From Lotus japonicus (Eukaryota; Streptophyta; Magnoliopsida; Fabales; Fabaceae): a stretch of 64,000 nucleotides of DNA. Positions 45,420 through 58,407 of this stretch are shown piece by piece; the first letter of the stretch is position 1; the number at the start of each line of letters is the position of its first letter. Under the pieces are notes generated by a model. The model had not been told where the DNA came from. It saw nothing but the letters and a program-made list of their open reading frames with translations, and searched no databases. The stretch covers positions 1,803,001-1,867,000 of the forward strand of contig NC_080045.1 of NCBI RefSeq assembly GCF_012489685.1. Direction: 5' to 3'. The position numbers and the translations under genes were made by a program.

Positions 45420-48400
45420 TGTTGGTACTGCTTTGGAACTAAACCCTTATGATTCAGTCATAGCAAAGCAGATACGGGTTTATCGTCCTCAGGGATTGTG
45501 TGAACATTACTTCCACCAGTTAAACATTGATCTGAGCGGATACAAAGATGTTTGATAAATTGTTTTTGTGATTTTGAATATAAAAGAAAACAGTAAAAGA
45601 AGGTTTACTGAGGTAACAAAGAAGAAAATGTATTTAGATATGTCGTCACCTAGTCCTTTGATTGTTTTCAACTCAAACACTTATGTAATGGTTCATTTCA
45701 CTTATGATGCCGAGAGCTATCCACCTAACTATCCCTAGCCTAGGTGAATCTATCAGTTGGAATTCCTAGACGTAATCCCTTACCATCTAGAAAACCCAAA
45801 AGGAATAATATAACTCAAGTTCTCTCTCAAAGACATTCCCAATGACCAATCTATCCTAATACAAGGTATCCTAGGCTTGCGAATCTCCGTTCTCACCCGG
45901 AAACTCCTGTTAGAACTCAGAACCCCACCTGTCACGTGGAAATCCACCATTGCTCTTACCTAAGATATTCTCACCTTAAGACAATTGGTTCAGTGAGTGG
46001 TTTCTCTCTTGAACCGGACCTGCATTTATCTCTCGATCTCATGCTAGTCCTCGGAAATCTAACGCAAATCACTGATACTTGAAGCACATAAAGCAAAACT
46101 TTAACACACAAATTGTGACCTAAGACATAGGTGTTCTACCTTCATTGAACTGATATGTAAATAAGTAACACAAGAAAGGGGGGGTTTGAATTGTGTTCTT
46201 AAAAATTACTTGTTAAAACTTTAGTTTATGAAAAGAGGATAAGTTCTTAAGAAAATTGTTCTGGTGACTTTTCAAAAACTGTTTAGTGCAGCGGAAGTAA
46301 GTAAATAAAGCAGAACGATCAGCACACAGGGATTTATACTGGTTCACCCTAAACGATTGGGCTACGTCCAGTACTTGGCCACCACCAAGATTTTCACTAG
46401 CAAGTATCAAGGACTTCTCCAATACAAGTATTAGACAGGACTTCTCCAAGTATTATCACAGACTTCTCCAAGTATTGTACAGGACTCCTCCTAGTATTAT
46501 CACGGACTTCTCCAAGTATTGTACAGGACTCCTCCTACAATCAACAAGATTGTTTTGCTCTACAAGAAATCTCTTCTCAAAAGAGTTGGTGTAGACAATT
46601 TATGGCACTGGAACTCTCAAGTGTTTTGGGTTCTGAAAAGACGTTGGAACACACAGGAGTTCAGAATCTAAGAGAGAAGTAAGGGAAGAGGTTTGACTCT
46701 TTTAAGGTTTGGTATTCTCTCTTGATTTAGCAGAGGTATGAGATCGGATTTGACTCTTAGGAAATCTGCTGTGAGCTTTTAATGCTTTGAAGAATGTTTT
46801 GATTAACTGCTCTGAGTTCTTTCTTTTCTCGCAATAAATTTTTCTCTTGTTGTCTTCAATCTTCAGATATGTCCTTTATATATGATCTTGCTAGTTGTGT
46901 AGCCGTTGAGACACAAAATCTGGCCGTTGTTCGTAGCCGTTGTGAGTGTCATCTAACCATTGATTCAAATCTCCGGTTGGTAGCTTCATTAAATGCATGC
47001 TGCTGTTCAAAACTATCCTTTAGCCAAGAAGGTGTACTTTGTCAGCTAGTAGGTGGTGATAGCTTTGGGCTACTTTGCAGAAGAGAGACATTTTGGAAAA
47101 GTGATGTTGACGTGTTGTCCTTTTTCCTCTTCATTGGTCATCGAGACTTCTCTCTTCAAAGATAAATCAGTTTGCACGTGACCAGATTAGTTTCCTTCTG
47201 ACTAGAGCATGGGGCAAATAGTTGAGATACAATTTTGACTTTCCCGCTCAAAGACTTCTTCTGAAATTCTGAGGTATGACGTGGCATAGAACGATACAGA
47301 ATAAGTGTCTTCCTTGTTTACTGGACGATGCGGTCATATCTTGCGTGAACTTCTTTTTCCTTATAAGGCTTAGACATATTCGTTGAAGCATGCGACCTTA
47401 TAATATATATTTCCTGAAAAATGTCATTAACATCTGGAATTAGATTTTAGTATAGAAAGGTATTTATAAAAATTGTTAGGATCAAAATAAGATTGAAACA
47501 CGTTGTAACACGTTTGAACTTAACACTAAGCATACACTAATTCATATCAACCTTCCGATCTATTTATAAATTAGTGAACTCTTTTGATTATCAATTGATT
47601 GGTTAGAAGCATGAAGCATAGAAAGAAACACCATACATGAAAGATTATCATTTACATTCATGAAAAGAGTTTATAACAAATCAAAGAATCAAGTTTCAAT
47701 AATCTAAATACAAAAATAGAAACAACATGTACAAGGGATAAGGAAGAAGAGATGAAACCCGGAAGAACGACGAAGGATCTACGGCGATGGAAGCTTTCCC
47801 AAGCTTTCCATCGCCTCCGAGAGGTTGTCACGGTCCTTCGGCGGTCGCCGCCACGCTCCGGAGCTTCAATCTTTCAATCCTAGACCCAGGGACCCTTCCT
47901 CCATGAAGCCCAGCCTCCTATGAATGTTTAGGGAGGAAAAAATGGAAGAGAATGGAAGAGATACTGAAAATTTCGTGGTCTGGCCTTTTATAGAGTTTCT
48001 GGCCGACCTTAGTTGGCTCAAGCCAAGCTAAGTTGGCTTGAGCGAACCTTTCTTCATGCTGAAGTAGTTAAGACCGCCTTCAGTCCGCTCAAGCTAACTC
48101 AAGTTGGCTCAAGCGAACTATGCTGAAAATCTACTGTAAAGTGGTGGCTTGAGCCAACTTTTGAGCGAACTCTTTCCTTTGCTTATTTTTCAGCTCTGTT
48201 TCCAGTCCGCTCAAGCTAAATTTGAGCCAACTTTCCTCACTTTATTTTCTTGCTCAAGATTCAAGCCTTCTTCAAGTGATCATCTTACTCCTACATCAAA
48301 ATTAAGACATTAAATATTAAAAGCATAATATTTACATTATTTTTATGCTAAAACTAAATATTTTCTAAGCAAGCTACTTTGGGGATAAAATGATCAACAA

Positions 48401-48477
48401 TGCAAGCATACTGGTCAAATAAGTGCCTATAATGATAATGAAAAACACGTTAAAATTGCACTTATCAACTCCCCCCA
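45420..48477 (-). mobile_element. Gypsy-type LTR (Athila/Ogre-like), minus strand, interrupted
   Basis: The right boundary 48477 (minus strand TGATAAGTGCAATTTTAACG) directly follows the polypurine tract gttggggggagt, and the minus strand upstream reads 'gttcgaggacaaa'-like, the usual 3' end of legume Athila/Tat-type elements. A probable left end is TG at 45420. The region 46156-47525 looks like a separate LTR insertion. Left boundary and clade are tentative. Confidence 0.5.
46156..47525 (-). mobile_element. Probable solo LTR (Copia-like), minus strand
   Basis: Minus strand begins TGTTAAGTTCAAACGTG at 47525 and ends 'ttcaaaccccccctttcttg ... ttaca' near 46156; a C7 run before the end is also seen at the end of the SIRE-type LTR at 49898. 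It has a TATA box (atatataaagg, minus strand near 46880). Degenerate repeats of 'acttctccaagtatt' at 46405-46540. No internal region and no clean target duplication, so the ends may be off. Confidence 0.45.
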
Positions 48478-48708
48478 ACTTAACACTTTGTTTGTCCTCA
48501 AACAAAAGGTCATGACTTTCATTCAACAGGCATGGTCTTTGAATTATTTAAAGCTCAAATTGCAAGATTTTTTAAGAGTTTCAAATTGAAGGATCCAAAA
48601 TCAGAAATGTGATGCCCACAAAAGAAAAACACAACAACGATACTAATGCACATCCACACTGAAAATCAATAGGCATACAATTCATTCCTATCTAACCAAA
48701 GAATACTC
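48478..48708 (-). mobile_element. Gypsy internal remnant with polypurine tract
   Basis: Polypurine tract at 48478-48491 (minus strand agttggggggagt), then about 215 bases of untranslated internal sequence, cut off where the SIRE-type LTR starts at 48709. Confidence 0.5.
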
Positions 48709-49927
48709 TGTAAGATCAAGTTTTGATCTAGTAGTACAACTCTATGTTTTGATGATTACAAGTTAACCTTTTGATATGAACAATTGTGGTACTCTAACGT
48801 GTTTTTCTGAGTGTGCTATTTACAGGCTCTGACCCTGACTCAATTTCACACAAATCAGAAGCACTGTGTATAAAGGGTAACCCAAGCAACGCTTTCGCAT
48901 TCACCATGTTCAGTATGAACAGTGGAAAAGCTTCAGAAGATCTGAAGCTATACAAACTCTGATGAGGACTCAGTCGCTAGAAGCTCTGATGATCCAGAAG
49001 TTCTGACAACCAAGAAACACTGAAGGTTCAGATGTTCCGATGGTGTAGAAGACTCTGAAGATCCAGAAGCTGAATAGTGGAAACTCTGAAGTCCAGAAGC
49101 AAGAAACTCTGAAGGCCATGTTCTTCCCTCTGAGTTCAGAATCAGAAGATACAATGGTCAGAGGATCTGTGCTATCCCTCTGACTCTGATCAACCTGCTT
49201 CACAAGTTCCAATACGAAGCATTCCTCTGATCAGAAGTCTCCTAGGTTAAAAGGTCAAGTCGCTATCCAAGTACAAAAGCAAGTGTACCTTCCTGACGAC
49301 CTACCTAACGTTCTCAGCCACAGCAGAAGCTGGATTTTCCAGAACTGCCCTCCAACGGTAGCATTTCCATGCAACGCTCAACCCTAATCCTTGGAGTATA
49401 TATAGAGGCTGAAGATTGAAAGAAGCGGCTAGAAGAGAAGTGAATACAAGAAGCAACACACGCGCAAGATATTCAAAATATTCTAAGCTTTCTTTCATCT
49501 TGTAATTTATTTAGTTTACACTCAGCTTATTCAGAAGCAAACCCTTGTAAACACCAACCTCAAACAGTTGTTTGATTTTCCTTTAGGAGATCAAGGTTGA
49601 TCGGATCCTAGAGAAGACTAAGAGAGTGAATCTTAGTGTGAGCTAAGTCAGTGTAATTGTTAGTCACTTGTAGGTTTCAAGTGCAGTTGTAACTCTTACC
49701 TGATTAGTGGATTGCCTTCATTCTAAGAAGGAAGAAATCACCTTAACGGGTGGACTGGAGTAGCTTGAGTGATTTATCAAGTGAACCAGGATAAAATCCT
49801 TGTGTGCTTTTCTATCTTTATCTTTTGCACTTAGTTCTCGAAAAGATTTGTTAAAATCTTTAAGGTGGTAGTTTTGTACTGAAAACGTTATTCAAACCCC
49901 CCCTTTCTACCGTTTTTCATACCTTCA
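48709..49927 (+). repeat. SIRE-type 5' LTR
   Basis: Starts TGTAAGATCAAG, ends TACCTTCA just before the PBS. U3 is full of degenerate 'ctctgaagatccagaag' repeats (about 48930-49220). TATA box gtatatatag at 49396-49405. C7 run at 49898-49904. Confidence 0.88.
49396..49405 (+). promoter_or_regulatory. TATA box of SIRE-type LTR
   Basis: gtatatatag in a GC-richer setting, in the position expected for the U3 promoter. Confidence 0.65.
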
Positions 49928-49929
49928 AT

Positions 49930-49941
49930 TGGTATCAGAGC
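49930..49941 (+). other. SIRE-type primer-binding site
   Basis: TGGTATCAGAGC, initiator-Met tRNA complement, two bases after the LTR end. Confidence 0.9.
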
Positions 49942-49999
49942 GCAAGTTCTGATTACCACACCTAACAGTGTTCAGTGATCCGGGCCGGTGTGAAAAACA

Positions 50000-51910
50000 A
50001 TGGCTGCCACCACCAGTGAAACTCAAAGAGATGGTTACAACGCAAAGCCTCCTATGTTCGATGGTCAAAGGTTCGAATATTGGAAAGATAGACTGGAAAG
50101 TTTCTTTCTGGGTTTCGATGCAGATCTCTGGGATATTATTGTGGATGGCTATGAGCGTCCAGTTGATGCAGATGGCAAAAAGATCCCAAGGTCAGAGATG
50201 TCTGCAGATCAAAAGAAGCTGTACTCACAACATCATAAAGCAAGAGCAATTCTTCTAAGTGCTATCTCCTATGAGGAGTACCAGAAGATTACAGATCGTG
50301 AGTTTGCTAAAGGCATTTTTGATTCTCTGAAGATGTCTCATGAAGGAAACAAGAAAGTCAAAGAATCAAAGGCATTGTCTTTGATCCAAAAGTATGAATC
50401 CTTCATCATGGAGCCAAATGAGTCCATTGAAGAAATGTTCTCCAGATTTCAACTGCTTGTAGCTGGCATACGTCCTCTCAACAAGAGCTACACAACAAAA
50501 GATCACGTCATAAGGGTCATCAGGTGTCTTCCTGAAAGTTGGATGCCTTTGGTGACTTCAATAGAGCTCACGAGAGATGTTGAGAATATGAGTTTAGAAG
50601 AACTCATCAGCATTTTGAAATGCCATGAGCTGAAGCGCTCAGAGATGCAAGATCTGAGGAAAAAGTCCATAGCCTTGAAATCCAAATCTGAAAAGGCTAA
50701 GGTTGAGAAGTCAAAGGCTCTTCAAGCTGAAGAAGAAGAATCTGAAGAAGCATCAGAAGATTTTGATGAAGATGAGCTGACTCTGATCTCCAAGAGACTC
50801 AACCGCATCTGGAAGCACAGGCAGAGCAAGTTCAAAGGCTCTGGAAAGGCAAGAGGAAAGTCTGAATCCTCAGGTCAGAAGAAGTCATCAATCAAGGAAG
50901 TCACTTGCTTTGAGTGCAAAGAATCAGGGCACTACAAAAGTGACTGTCCAAAATTGAAGAAGGACAAGAAGCCAAAGAAGCACTTCAAGACCAAGAAGAG
51001 TCTGATGGTGACATTCGATGAATCAGAGTCAGAGGATGTTGACTCTGATGGTGAAGTCCAAGGACTCATGGCTATTGTCAAAGACAAAGGAACAGAGTCA
51101 AAGGAAGCTGTTGACTCTGACTCAGAATCAGAAGGAGATCCAGACTCTGACGATGAAAATGAGGTATTTGCTTCCTTCTCTACCTCTGAACTGAAACATG
51201 CTTTGTCTGATATCATGGATAAGTATAACTCCTTGTTGTCTAAGCATAAGAAGCTGAAAAAGAACTTATCTGCTGTTTCTAAAACTCCTTCTGAACATGA
51301 GAAAATCATATCTGATTTGAAAAATGATAACCATGCTTTAGTTAATTCTAACTCTGTGCTTAAGAATCAAATTGCAAAGTTAGAAGAAGTTATTGCCTGC
51401 GATGCCTCTGATAGTAAGCATGAATCTAAGTATGAAAAATCTTTTCAAAGATTCCTGGCTAAAAGCGTAGATAGAAGCTTAATGGCTTCAATGATCTATG
51501 GTGTAAGCAGAAATGGAATGCATGGCATTGGCTATTCTAAACCAATTAGAAATGAGCCTTCTGTGTCTAAAGCTAAATCCTTGTATGAATGCTTTGTTCC
51601 CTCTGGTACCATATTGCCTGATTCTGTACCTGCTGAAGTTGCTAAAAACCCTCTTAAAAAGGGATCTTTCTCTATGACTAAATATCATGCAAATATTCCT
51701 TTAAAATATCATGTTGAGACACCCAAGGTGATCAGAACCCTTGGGGTAACTAACAAAAGAGGACCCAGAAAGTGGGTACCTAAGGACAAGATTATCTATG
51801 TTGCAGATATCCTTGATAGCTCCACTGAAACACCAATCATGGTATCTGGACAGTGGATGCTCGCGTCACATGACGGGAGAAAAGCGTATGTTCCGAGAGC
51901 TGAAACTTAA
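50000..51910 (+). CDS. gag: SIRE-type gag (with start of protease region in shifted frame)
   Basis: 636 codons. UBN2-type capsid ([19 protein letters not shown] ... [16 protein letters not shown]), CCHC knuckle at residues 303-316 (C303, C306, H311, C316), followed by a long acidic Ser/Glu/Asp stretch and a coiled-coil-like Lys-rich part. The pol frame starts within its last 110 bases. In this clade gag and pol are normally one frame; here one extra base near 51831-51837 ('accaatcatgg') shifts the frame just before the protease site. The last 20 or so codons of this frame are therefore not genuine gag. Confidence 0.9.
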   Translation: MAATTSETQRDGYNAKPPMFDGQRFEYWKDRLESFFLGFDADLWDIIVDGYERPVDADGKKIPRSEMSADQKKLYSQHHKARAILLSAISYEEYQKITDREFAKGIFDSLKMSHEGNKKVKESKALSLIQKYESFIMEPNESIEEMFSRFQLLVAGIRPLNKSYTTKDHVIRVIRCLPESWMPLVTSIELTRDVENMSLEELISILKCHELKRSEMQDLRKKSIALKSKSEKAKVEKSKALQAEEEESEEASEDFDEDELTLISKRLNRIWKHRQSKFKGSGKARGKSESSGQKKSSIKEVTCFECKESGHYKSDCPKLKKDKKPKKHFKTKKSLMVTFDESESEDVDSDGEVQGLMAIVKDKGTESKEAVDSDSESEGDPDSDDENEVFASFSTSELKHALSDIMDKYNSLLSKHKKLKKNLSAVSKTPSEHEKIISDLKNDNHALVNSNSVLKNQIAKLEEVIACDASDSKHESKYEKSFQRFLAKSVDRSLMASMIYGVSRNGMHGIGYSKPIRNEPSVSKAKSLYECFVPSGTILPDSVPAEVAKNPLKKGSFSMTKYHANIPLKYHVETPKVIRTLGVTNKRGPRKWVPKDKIIYVADILDSSTETPIMVSGQWMLASHDGRKAYVPRAET

Positions 51911-54902
51911 GCCTGGAGGCGAAGTTGGCTTTGGAGGAAATGAAAAGGGTAAAATTATTGGTACTGGTACTATTTGTGTAGATAGTAGTCCATGCATTGA
52001 TAATGTTTTATTGGTAGACGGCCTAACACATAACTTATTGTCTATAAGTCAATTAGCTGACAAGGGTTATGATGTTATATTCAATCAAAAGTCCTGCCGG
52101 GCTGTAAGTCAGATCGATGGCTCTGTTCTGTTTAACAGCAAGAGGAAGAACAACATTTATAAGATCAGATTATCTGAGTTGGAGGCTCAGAATGTGAAGT
52201 GCCTTCTGTCTGTTAATGAAGAGCAGTGGGTATGGCATAGACGGTTAGGGCATGCCAGTATGAGAAAGATTTCTCAGCTGAGCAAGCTAAACCTTGTCAG
52301 GGGCTTACCCAATCTGAAGTTCGCTTCAGACGCTCTTTGTGAAGCATGTCAGAAAGGCAAATTCACAAAAGTCCCTTTCAAGGCAAAGAATGTTGTCTCA
52401 ACCTCAAGGCCGTTAGAACTTCTGCATATCGACCTGTTTGGACCAGTGAAAACTGAGTCTATAGGTGGCAAGAGATATGGGATGGTTATCGTTGATGACT
52501 ATAGCCGCTGGACATGGGTAAAGTTTCTAACCCGCAAGGATGAGTCTCATGCTGTGTTCTCTACCTTCATTGCTCAAGTGCAAAACGAGAAGGCTTGTAG
52601 AATTGTGCGTGTCAGAAGTGACCATGGTGGAGAGTTTGAGAATGACAAGTTTGAGAGTCTGTTTGATTCCTATGGAATTACACATGATTTCTCTTGTCCT
52701 AGAACTCCTCAACAAAATGGTGTTGTTGAGAGGAAGAATAGAACTCTTCAGGAGATGGCTAGAACCATGCTCCAAGAAACTGGCATGGCTAAGCACTTTT
52801 GGGCAGAGGCAGTAAATACAGCATGTTACATTCAGAACAGAATCTCTGTGAGACCAATTCTGAAAAAGACTCCTTATGAATTGTGGAAGAACATAAAACC
52901 CAACATTTCTTATTTTCATCCTTTTGGCTGTGTTTGTTATGTTCTCAATACTAAGGATAGATTGCATAAATTTGATGCTAAATCTTCTAAGTGTCTATTA
53001 CTTGGTTATTCTGATAGATCTAAAGGTTTTAGATTTTATAATACTGATGCTAAGACTATTGAAGAATCTATTCATGTTAGATTTGATGATAAGCTTGACT
53101 CTGACCAGTCAAAGCTAGTTGAAAAGTTTGCAGATTTAAGCATTAATGTTTCTGACAAAGGCAAAGCTCCAGAGGAAGTTGAGCCAGAGGAAGATGAACC
53201 AGAGGAAGAAGCTGGTCCCTCTAACTCACAAACTCTGAAGAAGAGCAGAATCACTGCAGCTCATCCTAAGGAATTGATTCTGGGCAACAAAGATGAACCA
53301 GTCAGAACCAGATCTGCCTTCAGACCCTCTGAAGAGACCCTGCTGAGTCTGAAAGGATTGGTGTCCTTAATTGAACCCAAGTCCATAGATGAAGCTCTTC
53401 AGGACAAGGATTGGATTCTGGCCATGGAAGAAGAATTGAATCAATTCTCCAAGAACGATGTTTGGAGCTTAGTGAAGAAGCCTGAGAATGTCCATGTTAT
53501 TGGAACGAAATGGGTATTCAGAAACAAGCTAAATGAGAAAGGAGATGTAGTCAGAAACAAGGCAAGGCTAGTTGCTCAAGGCTACAGCCAGCAGGAAGGA
53601 ATAGACTACACTGAAACATTTGCTCCAGTAGCAAGACTGGAAGCAATCAGACTATTGATTTCTTTCTCAGTAAATCACAACATAGTTCTACATCAGATGG
53701 ACGTAAAGAGTGCCTTCCTAAATGGTTATATCTCAGAGGAAGTCTATGTTCATCAACCCCCAGGCTTTGAAGATGAAAAGAAACCAGACCATGTGTTCAA
53801 ATTGAAGAAATCACTCTACGGTCTGAAGCAAGCTCCCAGAGCATGGTATGAGAGACTTAGCTCATTCCTTCTGGAGAATGAGTTTGTAAGGGGTAAAGTA
53901 GATACAACTCTCTTTTGCAAGACTTATAAAGATGATATCTTAATTGTGCAAATTTATGTTGATGATATTATATTTGGTTCTGCTAATCAATCTCTATGCA
54001 AAGAATTTTCTGAGATGATGCAGGCTGAATTTGAGATGAGTATGATGGGAGAATTAAAGTACTTTCTGGGAATACAAGTTGATCAAACACCAGAAGGAAC
54101 ATATATCCATCAGAGCAAGTACACTAAGGAACTTCTGAAGAAGTTCAATATGCTGGAATCTACAGTGGCCAAGACTCCAATGCATCCAACATGCATTCTG
54201 GAAAAAGAAGATATAAGTGGTAAAGTATGTCAGAAGCTCTATCGTGGCATGATAGGTTCACTTCTGTACTTAACTGCATCTAGGCCAGACATATTATTTA
54301 GTGTTCACTTATGTGCTCGTTTCCAATCAGATCCAAGGGAAACCCACTTAACTGCTGTTAAGAGGATCCTAAGGTATCTGAAAGGCACCACTAACCTTGG
54401 CTTGATGTATAAGAAAACATCAGAGTATAAGCTTTCAGGTTATTGTGATGCTGATTATGCTGGAGATAGAACAGAGAGAAAAAGTACTTCTGGAAATTGT
54501 CAATTTCTGGGAAGCAATCTAGTCTCATGGGCAAGCAAGAGGCAATCAACCATTGCTCTATCAACTGCAGAGGCAGAATATATCTCAGCAGCAATATGCA
54601 GCACTCAGATGCTCTGGATGAAACATCAGCTGGAGGATTATCAGATCCTTGAGAGCAATATCCCAATTTATTGTGATAACACTGCTGCAATTTCGTTGAG
54701 CAAGAATCCTATCTTGCATTCAAGGGCAAAGCACATTGAGGTAAAGTATCACTTCATTAGAGATTATGTGCAGAAGGGCGTACTTCTTCTGAAGTTTGTT
54801 GATACTGACCATCAATGGGCAGATATCTTTACAAAGCCCTTAGCTGAAGATAGATTTAATTTAATTCTGAAAAATCTAAACATGGACTTTTGTCCAGAGT
54901 GA
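51798..54902 (+). CDS. pol: SIRE-type pol: protease, integrase, reverse transcriptase, RNase H
   Basis: 1034 codons. Retropepsin [13 protein letters not shown] (Asp18 of this frame), GAG-pre-integrase [12 protein letters not shown] with CEACQKGK, integrase core ([28 protein letters not shown]), RT ([24 protein letters not shown]), RNase H ([27 protein letters not shown]), ending NLNMDFCPE. No internal stop. The first 12 codons precede the true join to gag. All catalytic residues that I can place are present, so apart from the one frame offset from gag the enzyme part looks intact. Confidence 0.94.
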   Translation: MLQISLIAPLKHQSWYLDSGCSRHMTGEKRMFRELKLKPGGEVGFGGNEKGKIIGTGTICVDSSPCIDNVLLVDGLTHNLLSISQLADKGYDVIFNQKSCRAVSQIDGSVLFNSKRKNNIYKIRLSELEAQNVKCLLSVNEEQWVWHRRLGHASMRKISQLSKLNLVRGLPNLKFASDALCEACQKGKFTKVPFKAKNVVSTSRPLELLHIDLFGPVKTESIGGKRYGMVIVDDYSRWTWVKFLTRKDESHAVFSTFIAQVQNEKACRIVRVRSDHGGEFENDKFESLFDSYGITHDFSCPRTPQQNGVVERKNRTLQEMARTMLQETGMAKHFWAEAVNTACYIQNRISVRPILKKTPYELWKNIKPNISYFHPFGCVCYVLNTKDRLHKFDAKSSKCLLLGYSDRSKGFRFYNTDAKTIEESIHVRFDDKLDSDQSKLVEKFADLSINVSDKGKAPEEVEPEEDEPEEEAGPSNSQTLKKSRITAAHPKELILGNKDEPVRTRSAFRPSEETLLSLKGLVSLIEPKSIDEALQDKDWILAMEEELNQFSKNDVWSLVKKPENVHVIGTKWVFRNKLNEKGDVVRNKARLVAQGYSQQEGIDYTETFAPVARLEAIRLLISFSVNHNIVLHQMDVKSAFLNGYISEEVYVHQPPGFEDEKKPDHVFKLKKSLYGLKQAPRAWYERLSSFLLENEFVRGKVDTTLFCKTYKDDILIVQIYVDDIIFGSANQSLCKEFSEMMQAEFEMSMMGELKYFLGIQVDQTPEGTYIHQSKYTKELLKKFNMLESTVAKTPMHPTCILEKEDISGKVCQKLYRGMIGSLLYLTASRPDILFSVHLCARFQSDPRETHLTAVKRILRYLKGTTNLGLMYKKTSEYKLSGYCDADYAGDRTERKSTSGNCQFLGSNLVSWASKRQSTIALSTAEAEYISAAICSTQMLWMKHQLEDYQILESNIPIYCDNTAAISLSKNPILHSRAKHIEVKYHFIRDYVQKGVLLLKFVDTDHQWADIFTKPLAEDRFNLILKNLNMDFCPE

Positions 54903-55345
54903 AGATAGATCAGAACCTCTGACTATGATACTTCTTGATCAGAAGATGTCTAGTCCAGAAGGTAACTCAATCAGAGTGTGTGTGCCCACTGGTACTGACT
55001 CTGAAGCTGAGACAACAACACGTGCGTCAGAATTTCTGATGCATAGTTCCTTGTGCCCGTGTGACAGTCTGTTGTGATTGCGTGTAGATATGCTTATCTT
55101 CTGTGTGTGATTGTGTATTTTACTGTTACTGTCTATCTTTAATTTTCAACCGTTGATCTTAAAGTGTTTTTTGAATCAACAACGGTTATTTGATAAAACC
55201 CACTATACACACACGTTCTCTCTCACTTCCGGTTTTCACTCTCGCACTCCCTGCTTTTCAAAACCGCCTCCTTCGTGATTTCTCTCTCGATCTCTCTTCA
55301 TCCTTCAAACTTCATCTTCTACCTCAAACCTTCAACCTCTTCAAA
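54903..55345 (+). promoter_or_regulatory. pol-env spacer with promoter-like and leader-like sequence
   Basis: 443 bases without a frame. Near 55148-55187 an inverted repeat aaccgttg ... caacggtt (MYB-site-like arms). Then 'tgataaaacccactatacac' and a CT-rich stretch up to the ATG at 55346, which looks like a plant 5'UTR. Either a subgenomic promoter or a splice-acceptor region is possible; the sequence alone does not decide. Confidence 0.45.
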
Positions 55346-58194
55346 ATGGTGAGACAAACCAGAAGATCTACTGCAATGCACCTCAGTTCCCTCACATGGT
55401 AGTCGGGTTGGCAACGGGTCAACGGGGCTCTGAGAACCCAGCACAAGAACAAGCTCAAGCTCAAGAGGAGATTGTTCCTATTGCAGAACGGGGCTGTGCC
55501 GTTCACTGTGTATTTCCTCCTGAGGAACTTCAAGTCCTTGCAGAATGGAGATTCAACCTCGACAACTTGGCTGCAAATGGGTTTGATCTCCGTCCTGAAG
55601 TCCAAGCTCAAGGTTGGGGAAACTACTTCAATCGACTTCGAGGACCGGTGTATGAGAAGCTGGTAAAGGAATTCTGGAAGCACGCTGATTGTGATGACAC
55701 TCAGGTGGTCTCTTACATACTGGGTAGGAAGATCATCATCACGGAGAAGTCATTCGTGAATCTGCTAGGTGCAGAAACTGCTCATGGGTATCGGTTCTCA
55801 CTACGGAATCGAAGCTGAAACCCAGAACCAAGGACATCGTCAACAAGGCCCTGTACACCACCTTCAAACCGGGCAAGACGAGCTACAAAGTGATGGACCT
55901 TCAACCCAAACTCAGGGTCTGGCACAAGATCCTGCTCAACTGCATCAATCAACGACCAAAGGGCAGTTCTCCAGACTACATCAACTTCAATCAGAAGGCG
56001 ATGCTGTTCTTCATTCAAGACAAGGAGAAGATCTGCCTTCCCTACTTCCTGTTCTCCTATTTGAAGGAATGCATCCGGAAGTCTCGCACCACCTCCTCCA
56101 TCAAGTCAGCCATCAAATATATCCCTTTTGGGAGGCTGATCTCAGACTTTCTCATTGAAAGCAACTTGGTGCAAGATTTGATCAATGCTGGTTGCACAGA
56201 GGATTTGAGCACAATTGTTAGCGATGTCTTCACTGCCAACTCTCTGAAGAAGATGGGTTTGGTCCAGAAGAAGATTGCTCCTGCTCATGAGGACACATCT
56301 TCTGAGATCAGAGGAAGAAGAATGCCTCTGAATGACTACCCTCTGTGGACTCAAGCAGACCATCCTGAAGCCATCAGATGCTATGTTGAAGACCTCAGGG
56401 CTCAAGGATTCGAGATTGACCTTGATGATTTCGTCAGCAGACTTCCACCAGCTCCAGAGTTTCCTTCTCCTCCCAAGAAGAAAACCAAGAGGAAGATGGT
56501 TCTGGACGAATCCTCAGAGGAATCTGATGTCCCTCTGGTCAAGAAGGCGAAGAGCAAGCCTGATGATGATGATGGTGATGATAGTGAGGATGGTCCTCCA
56601 AAGAAGAAGCAGAAGAAAGTCAGAATTGTGGTGAAGCCTACTCGGGTGGAACCAGCTGCTGCAGAGGTCAGAAGGACTGAACCTCCTGCCAGAGTGACTC
56701 GATCATCAGCACATACAAGTAAGCCTGCACTTACCTCTGATGATGATTTGAATTTATTTGATGCACTCCCAATTTCTGCCTTACTCCAACACTCTTCAAA
56801 TCCCCTCACTCCTATTCATGAATCCCAGCCAGCCGCACAAACCACCTCTCCACCACATTCCCCAAGATCTTCATTCTTTCAACCTTCTCCTACTGAAGCA
56901 CCACTCTGGAATTTGCTTCAGAACCAACCCTCTAGGTCAGAAGATCCAACCTCTCTCCTTACCATTCCATACGACCCATTAACTTCTGAACCCATCATCC
57001 CCAACCAACCAGAACCCAAACCAACAGAACCACAACCCAGAACGTCTGATCACTCTGCTCCCAGAGCATCAGCACGTCCTGCTGTCAGAACCACGGATAC
57101 AGACTCTTCATCAGCCTTCACACCTGTATCCTTCCCCATCAATGTCTTTGACTCTCCTCCCTCCAATACCTCTGAATCACTTAGAAAATTCATGGAGGTT
57201 AGGAAAGAGAAGGTATCTGCCTTGGAAGAATATTACCTTACCTGTCCAAGCCCTAGGCAATATCCTGGCCCTAGACCTGAACGTCTAGTTGACCCAGATG
57301 AACCTATCTTGGCCAATCCTATCCAAGAGGCAGACCCCTTAGTCCAACAGGCTCACCCTGTCCCTGACCAACAAGAGCCAATTCAACCAGACCCTGAACC
57401 TGAACAATCAGTATCTAACCAATCCTCGGTTAGATCACCTCACCCTCTGGTTGAAACTTCAGACCCTCACCGTGGAACCTCTGAACCCAATGCTCCCATA
57501 ATTAACATTGGTTCTCCACAAGGTGCCTCTGAAGCTCATAGCAGCAATCACCCAGCCTCTCCTGCACCCAACCTCTCCATCATTCCCTATACTCACCTTC
57601 AACCCACATCTCTCTCTGAGTGCATCAATATTTTCAATCATGAAGCCTCCTTGAGGCTCCGCAATGTGCACGGTCAGACTGACCTCAGTGAGAATGCTGA
57701 AAATGTGGCTGATGAGTGGAACAATTTGAGCACTTGGCTGGTGGCTCAGTTTCCCGTTATGCTGCAGCTCCTGCATGCAGAGGGAAGTCAGAGCATTGAG
57801 GCTGCAAAGCAAAGGTTTGCTAGGAGGGTGGCTCTTCATGAACTCGAACAGAGAACCAAGCTTCTTGAAGCCATTGAAGAAGCCAAGAGACAGAAAGAAC
57901 AAGAAGAAGAAGCTGCCCGTCAAGCAGCAGCTCAGGCTGAACAAGCCAGACTTGAGGCCGAACGTCTTGAAGCTGAAGGCTGAGGCAGAGCGACTTGCAC
58001 CAGTTCTGTTTACTCCTGCTGCTTCTGCTTCCATTCCAGAACCTCAAGCTGCTCAGAACGTTCCTTCCAGCTCTACTCCGACAAGCTCATCCAGACTCGA
58101 CATCATGGAACAACGTCTTGACACTCATGAATCCATGCTGATTGAGATGAAGCACATGATGATGGAACTTCTGCGCCGTACTGACAAATCTTAG
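55346..58194 (+). pseudogene. env-like: SIRE-type envelope-like ORF, copy 1, three single-base frameshifts
   Basis: Frames 55346-55375, 55396-55818, 55890-57983 and 57984-58194 are one gene broken by single-base differences near 55375, 55802 and 57977, as shown by the open second copy at 61339. N-terminal 250 residues: Arg-rich start, then a globular part (VYEKLVKEFWKHADCDD, VSYILGRKIIITEKSFVNLLG) that resembles the 'putative plant transposon protein' type domain. A nuclear-localisation-like Lys-rich part and a long Pro/Ser/Thr-rich middle follow, with an Ala/Glu/Gln coiled coil near the end (ending MMMELLRRTDKS). I see no signal peptide and no clear transmembrane segment, so the envelope label is by clade convention, not shown by the sequence. 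Confidence 0.8.
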
Positions 58195-58407
58195 TTTTTT
58201 AGGATCTCTTCTTTTTCTTCCTTTTCCTTTTTATTTAACGTTGTTTTATTTAAACTCTGCTTATTTACTTACTTTAATTTGTTCATTGTGATTCTATATG
58301 CATATATCTATATATATTTGTGGCACATATGTTTGCAAAACCTGTTTTATTCATAATTGTTCTATGTTTACATCATAATTCTTTCCATCATACATTATTC
58401 CCTATAT
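58195..58407 (+). other. SIRE-type region after env-like ORF
   Basis: T-rich untranslated stretch between the env-like stop and the end of the antisense ORF. No polypurine tract visible before the gap. Confidence 0.4.

Noticed and set aside
56402..56809. Minus-strand frames of up to 135 codons opposite the env-like ORF (also 57459-58034)
   Set aside because: Mirror frames of repetitive Glu/Lys/Pro/Ser codons in the env-like gene; unlike the ORF at 58408 they lie wholly opposite coding sequence.
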